From NCBI RefSeq assembly GCF_031191205.1, contig NZ_CP133470.1:1495501-1559500 (forward strand): DNA of 64,000 nucleotides, given 5' to 3'. Source of the DNA: Haemophilus parainfluenzae ATCC 33392 (GTDB taxonomy: Bacteria; Pseudomonadota; Gammaproteobacteria; Enterobacterales; Pasteurellaceae). The translations under genes and the position numbers were made by a program. Positions 59,286 through 64,000 of the stretch are shown one piece after another. Each line of letters opens with the position of its first letter. Position 1 is the stretch's first letter. The notes under the pieces are model-generated. The model worked only from the letters and a program-made list of their open reading frames with translations. It was not told the DNA's origin and searched no databases.

Positions 59286-60245
59286 ATGACAGACTCTCAG
59301 AAAAAATTACGTATTACGGCACGAACAGGCTATGAACCACATTTTTCATGGTCATATTTGCATCCGAAAAATTGGGGCATTTGGCTCGGTATTTTTGTGC
59401 TTTTGTTACTCGCTTTTGTGCCATTTCGTTTACGAGATAAAATGGCTGAGAAACTGGCGCGTGCACTGACGAAAAAAATTGGTAAGCCACGCATTCGTGC
59501 TGAGATTAATTTGAAACTCTGTTTTCCAGATTGGACGGATGAGCAACGTAACAAAGTGATTGAAGAGATGTTTGTCACCGTCGCGCAAGTAATGCTTGGT
59601 ATTGGCGAAATTGCCATTCGTTCTAAAAAACATTTACAAAAACGTAGCGAATTCATTGGCATTGAGCATATCAAGCAAGCCAAAGCAGAAGGGCATAACA
59701 TCATTTTGATGGTCCCACATGGTTGGGCGATTGATGCCTCAGGTATTATTTTGCATACACACGGCATGCCAATGACGTCAATGTATAACCCGCACCGAAA
59801 TCCATTGGTGGACTGGTTATGGACTTTAGCGCGTCAACGTTTTGGCGGGAAAATGCATGCTCGCCAAAATGGTATTAAGCCGTTTTTAGCACACATCAAA
59901 CAAGGTCAAATGGGGTATTATCTTCCTGATGAAGATTTTGGTGCCGAGCAAAGTGTCTTTGTGGATTTCTTTGCCACTTATAAAGCCACGCTTTCTGGGT
60001 TAAACAAAATGGCAAAATTAGCGAAAGCAGTAGTTATTCCGATGTTCCCACGCTATAACGCTAAGAATGGCAAGTATGAAATGGAAATTCGCCCACCGAT
60101 GCAATTAAGCGACGATCCTGAGCAATCAGCCCGTGCGATGAACGAGGAAATTGAATATTTTGTTACACCAACCCCCGAACAATATGTCTGGATTTTACAG
60201 CTTCTTCGTACCCGAAAAGACGGGGAAGATATTTACCCAGATTAA
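59286..60245 (+). CDS. lpxM: Lipid A biosynthesis myristoyltransferase
   Basis: Adds the last secondary acyl chain to Kdo2-lipid A at the inner membrane. The N-terminal membrane anchor (about residues 30-46) is followed by the catalytic H-x4-D motif His145-Asp150 in VPHGWAID, then the PDEDFG and PMFPRYN segments of the LpxL/LpxM family. The ATG at 59286 gives 319 residues; a TTG at 59280 is the alternative. The family includes LpxL, so the exact acyl specificity is inferred from gene context. Confidence 0.9.
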   Translation: MTDSQKKLRITARTGYEPHFSWSYLHPKNWGIWLGIFVLLLLAFVPFRLRDKMAEKLARALTKKIGKPRIRAEINLKLCFPDWTDEQRNKVIEEMFVTVAQVMLGIGEIAIRSKKHLQKRSEFIGIEHIKQAKAEGHNIILMVPHGWAIDASGIILHTHGMPMTSMYNPHRNPLVDWLWTLARQRFGGKMHARQNGIKPFLAHIKQGQMGYYLPDEDFGAEQSVFVDFFATYKATLSGLNKMAKLAKAVVIPMFPRYNAKNGKYEMEIRPPMQLSDDPEQSARAMNEEIEYFVTPTPEQYVWILQLLRTRKDGEDIYPD

Positions 60246-60259
60246 TTCATTTTATTTAT

Positions 60260-60290
60260 AAAAGTGCGGTCAAAATTCACCGCACTTTTC
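60260..60290. terminator. Inverted uptake-signal terminator between lpxM and apt
   Basis: AAAGTGCGGT (60261-60270) pairs perfectly with ACCGCACTTT (60279-60288) around an 8-base loop, followed by a T-rich tract. Confidence 0.75.
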
Positions 60291-60358
60291 TATTTTTCTA
60301 TGCTAGAATGCGAGCCTAAAAACAGGATTTTTTCTTACTCTTTTTTGAGCAATTATTT

Positions 60359-60901
60359 ATGAACAAACAACTTGAATTAATCAAATCTTCTATCAAATCT
60401 ATCCCAAATCATCCAAAAGAAGGCATTATTTTCCGTGATATCACGAGCTTACTCGAAGTGCCAGCGGCTTTCAAAGCCACAATCGATTTGATCGTTGAAA
60501 AGTATAAAGATCAAGGTCTCACAAAAGTCATTGGTACTGAGTCTCGTGGATTTATTTTTGGTGCGCCAGTTGCATTAGCATTAGGCTTGCCATTTATCCC
60601 CGTTCGTAAACCGGGCAAATTACCTCGTGAAGTGATTGCACAGTCTTATCAGTTAGAATACGGTCAAGACACCCTTGAATTGCATACGGATGCGATTTCA
60701 CAAGGTGATAATGTGTTAATCATTGATGACTTGTTAGCGACCGGTGGTACAGTTGAAGCTACCATGAAATTAGTTCAACGTTTAGGTGGTGAAGTGAAAC
60801 ATGCTGCCTTTGTGATTAATTTGCCAGAATTAGGGGGCGAAAAACGCTTACGTGATTTAGGCATTGATTGCTACACCTTAGTGAATTTTGAAGGCCATTA
60901 A
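60359..60901 (+). CDS. apt: Adenine phosphoribosyltransferase
   Basis: Purine salvage enzyme converting adenine and PRPP to AMP. The PRPP-binding motif is [16 protein letters not shown] (about residues 119-134), preceded by [15 protein letters not shown]. The 180 residues match the family. It lies 16 bases before dnaX, the same pair as in E. coli. No PurR box is evident upstream. Confidence 0.98.
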   Translation: MNKQLELIKSSIKSIPNHPKEGIIFRDITSLLEVPAAFKATIDLIVEKYKDQGLTKVIGTESRGFIFGAPVALALGLPFIPVRKPGKLPREVIAQSYQLEYGQDTLELHTDAISQGDNVLIIDDLLATGGTVEATMKLVQRLGGEVKHAAFVINLPELGGEKRLRDLGIDCYTLVNFEGH

Positions 60902-60917
60902 TTTTTAAAGGGATGCG

Positions 60918-63062
60918 ATGAGCTACCAAGTTTTAGCCAGAAAATGGCGACCAAAAAACTTTTCTGAAGTAGTGGGGCAAAGCCATGTGCTCACTGCTTT
61001 GGAAAACGGTTTAAAAGAAAACCGTTTACATCATGCTTATTTATTTTCCGGCACCCGTGGCGTGGGTAAAACCTCTATCGCTCGTTTATTTGCGAAGGGT
61101 TTGAACTGTGTAAATGGTATTACTGCCGATCCTTGCGGTGAATGTGAAAACTGCAAAGCGATCGAAGCGGGCAATTTTATTGATTTAATTGAAATCGATG
61201 CGGCTTCTCGTACAAAAGTAGAAGATACCCGTGAGCTATTAGACAATGTGCAATATAAGCCGGTAGTAGGGCGTTATAAAGTCTATCTCATCGATGAAGT
61301 GCATATGCTTTCCCGCCATTCTTTCAATGCGTTGTTAAAAACCTTGGAAGAACCGCCTGAATATGTGAAATTCTTACTTGCGACAACGGATCCACAAAAA
61401 TTGCCAATTACGATTTTATCCCGTTGTATGCAATTTCATCTTAAAGTATTAGATGAACCGCAAATTTCAGCACATCTTAATCGTGTGCTTACTGCCGAAA
61501 ATATTCCTTTTGATGCGCCTGCATTAGATAAATTAGCCAAAGCGGCACAGGGTAGTATTCGTGACAGTTTAAGTTTAACGGATCAAGCGATTGCCATGGG
61601 CAATGGTAAAGTTTCCACTGATGTGGTGAATACCATGCTTGGGCTGTTAGATGAAGATCAGCCGATTGAAATCATTTACGCCTTACATCAAGGTAACGGT
61701 GAGAGTTTAATGAAAACCATCCAAACGGTGGCAGAAAAAGCGGGCGATTGGGATGAATTATTGGCAGAAACAGCTGAGAAATTACATCAAATTGCATTAA
61801 TGCAGTTGCTCGCTAAAAGTGTGACAGATGAAAACGATCACTTAGGTTTTCTGGCCAAACATATTTCACCGGAAGACGTACAATTCTTCTATCAAGTAAT
61901 TGTATCGGGTCGAAAAGATTTGGCCTCCGCACCAAATCGTCGAATTGGTGCAGAAATGACATTATTGAGGGCATTGGCATTCCACCCAAAGTTCCTTACG
62001 GCAGCACAAACGCCTAAACAAGGCGGGCTATCCCCTGAACAAAATACACAGAAAAGTGGGGTTGAAAATCAGCCTGTTTCTGGTTATGTGGATATGCCGG
62101 TGCTGTCGCAAAACATCAAAGCAAATTATTCTGCACAAGCGCAAAAGCCGATGGCTCAATCAGCGGTTGTGCATTCTTCACCTTCTCAACCTGTTTCCAC
62201 GCAAACCACATCTTCATTGAATTTAGCTAGCCTTGCTGCGCTAGAGGCATTGAATCAATTAACACAAATTGAGCAATCAGAGCGCCAACATCATCATGAT
62301 GAACAGCAAGCCGCCGTAGAAGAAACTTTGCATCATCTCCAAGCGTTAGATGAGCAAAAAAATTCACCAAAAATGACCGCACTTCCTGTGCGAGAGATGA
62401 CACCACCGAAAGCTACGCAAACGAAAGCCTCGGTGATAAATCCAATTACTCAACAAGCAGAAGCGTTAAAGCAAGGTATTGAGACGGTTGAAAATACCAT
62501 TGATGACAACGCTGAAATGGATGCGGAAGAGCAAGAAATTCTGGATGCGGAAACCTATCGTTGGGAGTGGAGCAATCCGGATTTAGCCAAAGTAGATAGC
62601 GGAGTGCGTCCTTCTGATATTAAACAGGCAATGTTGAAAGATGTGACACCAGAATTGCGTGAGAAAATTATTCAAATTACGCAAAAACAAGATCCTTGGA
62701 CGGATATCGTCGAACGTTCTGGGGTGATTGGCTTTTCAAAAGAGTTGGCATTAAATTGCTTTATTAAGTCGCAAACAGAAGATGAAATTCAACTCGGGCT
62801 TCATTCTGAAAAAGCCCATTTAAAACAAGATCGAAATATTAAAAATTTACTGGAGCATCTTGAACGTTTATATGAAAAACCAGTCAAATTGTCGATTTTT
62901 GTTGAAGATTCCGATGTTTTAACCCCGATGGATTACCGCAAAAAAGTGTATCAAGACTTACGTGAACAGGCGCGTACGGATTTACAGCAAGATAAAAAAC
63001 TGCTTTTATTACAAAAAGAGTTTGATGCGAAGTTGGATGTTGAAAGCATTCGACCCGTCTAA
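60918..63062 (+). CDS. dnaX: DNA polymerase III tau subunit
   Basis: Clamp-loader ATPase. Walker A is GTRGVGKTS (residues 45-53), the zinc-binding cysteines are in CVNGITADPCGECENC, Walker B is LIDEVHML and sensor 1 LLATTDPQKLP. The AAA+ core ends near 365 and is followed by a low-complexity linker and the C-terminal tau domains IV and V that bind DnaB and the polymerase. The 714 residues exceed the 643 of E. coli, mainly in the linker. A run of seven A (62356-62362) in the linker could allow frameshifting to a gamma form. Confidence 0.97.
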   Translation: MSYQVLARKWRPKNFSEVVGQSHVLTALENGLKENRLHHAYLFSGTRGVGKTSIARLFAKGLNCVNGITADPCGECENCKAIEAGNFIDLIEIDAASRTKVEDTRELLDNVQYKPVVGRYKVYLIDEVHMLSRHSFNALLKTLEEPPEYVKFLLATTDPQKLPITILSRCMQFHLKVLDEPQISAHLNRVLTAENIPFDAPALDKLAKAAQGSIRDSLSLTDQAIAMGNGKVSTDVVNTMLGLLDEDQPIEIIYALHQGNGESLMKTIQTVAEKAGDWDELLAETAEKLHQIALMQLLAKSVTDENDHLGFLAKHISPEDVQFFYQVIVSGRKDLASAPNRRIGAEMTLLRALAFHPKFLTAAQTPKQGGLSPEQNTQKSGVENQPVSGYVDMPVLSQNIKANYSAQAQKPMAQSAVVHSSPSQPVSTQTTSSLNLASLAALEALNQLTQIEQSERQHHHDEQQAAVEETLHHLQALDEQKNSPKMTALPVREMTPPKATQTKASVINPITQQAEALKQGIETVENTIDDNAEMDAEEQEILDAETYRWEWSNPDLAKVDSGVRPSDIKQAMLKDVTPELREKIIQITQKQDPWTDIVERSGVIGFSKELALNCFIKSQTEDEIQLGLHSEKAHLKQDRNIKNLLEHLERLYEKPVKLSIFVEDSDVLTPMDYRKKVYQDLREQARTDLQQDKKLLLLQKEFDAKLDVESIRPV

Positions 63063-63102
63063 AACTCATTTCTCTAAATTTTAACTTTATAAAGGAAAAA
63101 AT

Positions 63103-63951
63103 ATGGCGTTTAGCTCTCTTTTTACTCTTATTGATGACATTGCATCGATTCTTGATGATGTCGCCTTGATGACCAAAATAGCAGCCAAGAAAACCGTTGG
63201 TGTAGTAGGTGATGACTTAGCCTTAAATGCTAATCAGGTAACAGGGGCATCTTCCGATCGTGAATTACCCATTGTTTGGGCTGTCACCAAAGGATCCTTA
63301 GTCAATAAAGTCATTTTAATTCCAATTGCTTTACTGCTTTCTGCATTTTTACCTTGGTTGATCGTGCCACTTTTGATGATAGGTGGGGCATATTTGTGTT
63401 TTGAAGGTGTTGAGAAAATTCTACATAAATTTATTGCTCATGAAGAGCACGAAGAAAAAACAACCTTTAATGAAGCCGCTAAAATTAAAGGGGCGATTCG
63501 TACTGATTTTATTCTTTCCGCTGAAATTATTATTATTGCATTGGGCGAATTAACCGAAGCGAGCTTGCTGACTCGCATCATTTCTCTTTCGATAGTGGGT
63601 ATTGGAATTACTATTTTTGTTTATGGCTTGGTCGCATTGATTGTTAGAGCGGATGATTTCGGTTTATACCTTATCAAAAAAGGTGGTGTGGCGAAGTCAA
63701 TCGGGAATGCAATTTTAGTGATTATGCCAAAATTTATGCGTTCACTTAGTTTTATCGGTACGCTTGCGATGTTCTTAGTCGGTGGTGGTATTTTCGTACA
63801 TAATGTGGATTTCATTCATCATTTGCTGGCTGATTATCAATTAGCTGATGGCTTATTAGGTAATGTAGCGACGTTAGTCGTGGGTGTGATCGTAGGCGCG
63901 ATTGCTTGTGCGATTGTATTACCCGCGATGAAATTATTCGGTAAACACTAA
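63103..63951 (+). CDS. YedI-like DUF808 inner-membrane protein
   Basis: A 282-residue protein matching the DUF808/YedI family. It has the conserved opening SLFTLIDDIASILDDVALMTKIAAKKTVGVVGDDLALNA and SDRELPIVWAVTKGSLVNK, then about six hydrophobic segments. Function is not established. It stands alone behind an AAAGGAAA ribosome site. An inverted uptake-signal terminator follows. Confidence 0.9.
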   Translation: MAFSSLFTLIDDIASILDDVALMTKIAAKKTVGVVGDDLALNANQVTGASSDRELPIVWAVTKGSLVNKVILIPIALLLSAFLPWLIVPLLMIGGAYLCFEGVEKILHKFIAHEEHEEKTTFNEAAKIKGAIRTDFILSAEIIIIALGELTEASLLTRIISLSIVGIGITIFVYGLVALIVRADDFGLYLIKKGGVAKSIGNAILVIMPKFMRSLSFIGTLAMFLVGGGIFVHNVDFIHHLLADYQLADGLLGNVATLVVGVIVGAIACAIVLPAMKLFGKH

Positions 63952-63967
63952 AAACGAGATAAAAAAT

Positions 63968-64000
63968 AACCGCACTTTGATTGTTTCAAGGTGCGGTTTT
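63968..64000 (+). terminator. Terminator after the yedI-like gene
   Basis: A 13-base stem (63968-63980 with 63986-63998, one T-G wobble) is formed by an uptake signal and a degenerate second copy, GGTGCGGTT. A T run begins at the window end. Confidence 0.7.

Overview
The window looks like a chromosomal segment from a Pasteurellaceae bacterium close to Haemophilus, most likely H. parainfluenzae or a near relative. The 9-base Haemophilus-type uptake signal AAGTGCGGT, or its complement, occurs roughly fifty times by eye, often as inverted pairs that form terminators. Protein sequences and local gene orders (fur-fldA-ybfF-seqA-menE-mscK-aroC-mepA-TSUP-lpxM; dnaK-ydgA-mgsA-aceEF-lpd) fit Haemophilus. 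H. influenzae lacks the early haem pathway and cannot reduce sulfate, but this window carries hemA and a nearly complete sulfate-assimilation regulon. That argues for a haem-prototrophic, sulfate-using species.

Layout. 1-4065: the 3'-truncated dnaK with a sigma-32-type promoter, a YdgA-like protein and mgsA. 4373-10537: the pyruvate dehydrogenase operon aceE-aceF-lpdA, with hairpins in both intercistronic gaps. 10700-17449: a MepS-like endopeptidase, a LexA-controlled UmuD-like protein without its catalytic dyad, sstT, modF, qmcA-nfeD, a quinone reductase and a TorD-like chaperone. 17548-26242: gyrA, ycaO, a YegP-like protein, a methyltransferase divergent from gloB, then hemA overlapping a secreted phosphodiester glycosidase. 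26366-26756: a four-gene tRNA operon (Met, Leu, Gln, Gln), followed by prfC on the minus strand.

28477-33463 is the accessory part and the most interesting region. Six same-strand genes each encode an exported protein: two small repeat proteins, a small two-cysteine protein, a CsgG-like lipoprotein fused to a peptidoglycan-binding domain and a DUF4384-like domain, a Sel1-repeat protein, and a pentapeptide-repeat protein. Four of the six share an 11-residue motif. A strong hairpin separates the small repeat proteins from the remainder. The cluster lies in the longest stretch of the window without an uptake signal. I read it as a candidate curli-like (CsgG-dependent) export system with its own substrates. 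This is inference from sequence, not an established system.

33560-36709: purC behind a PurR box, a YeeZ-like dehydrogenase and argG. 36765-49049: sulfate import and reduction, with cysTWA divergent from cysP-cysG-cysH-cysD-cysN-cysJ-cysI. CysH has the four cysteines of an iron-sulfur APS reductase and no APS kinase gene is present, so sulfate is probably reduced through APS without PAPS. A palindromic intergenic repeat splits cysD from cysN. HemA feeds uroporphyrinogen to CysG, which makes the sirohaem used by CysI. 49143-63951: fur, fldA, ybfF, then seqA, menE, mscK, aroC, mepA, a TSUP permease, lpxM, apt, dnaX and a YedI-like membrane protein. This part is ordinary core genome.
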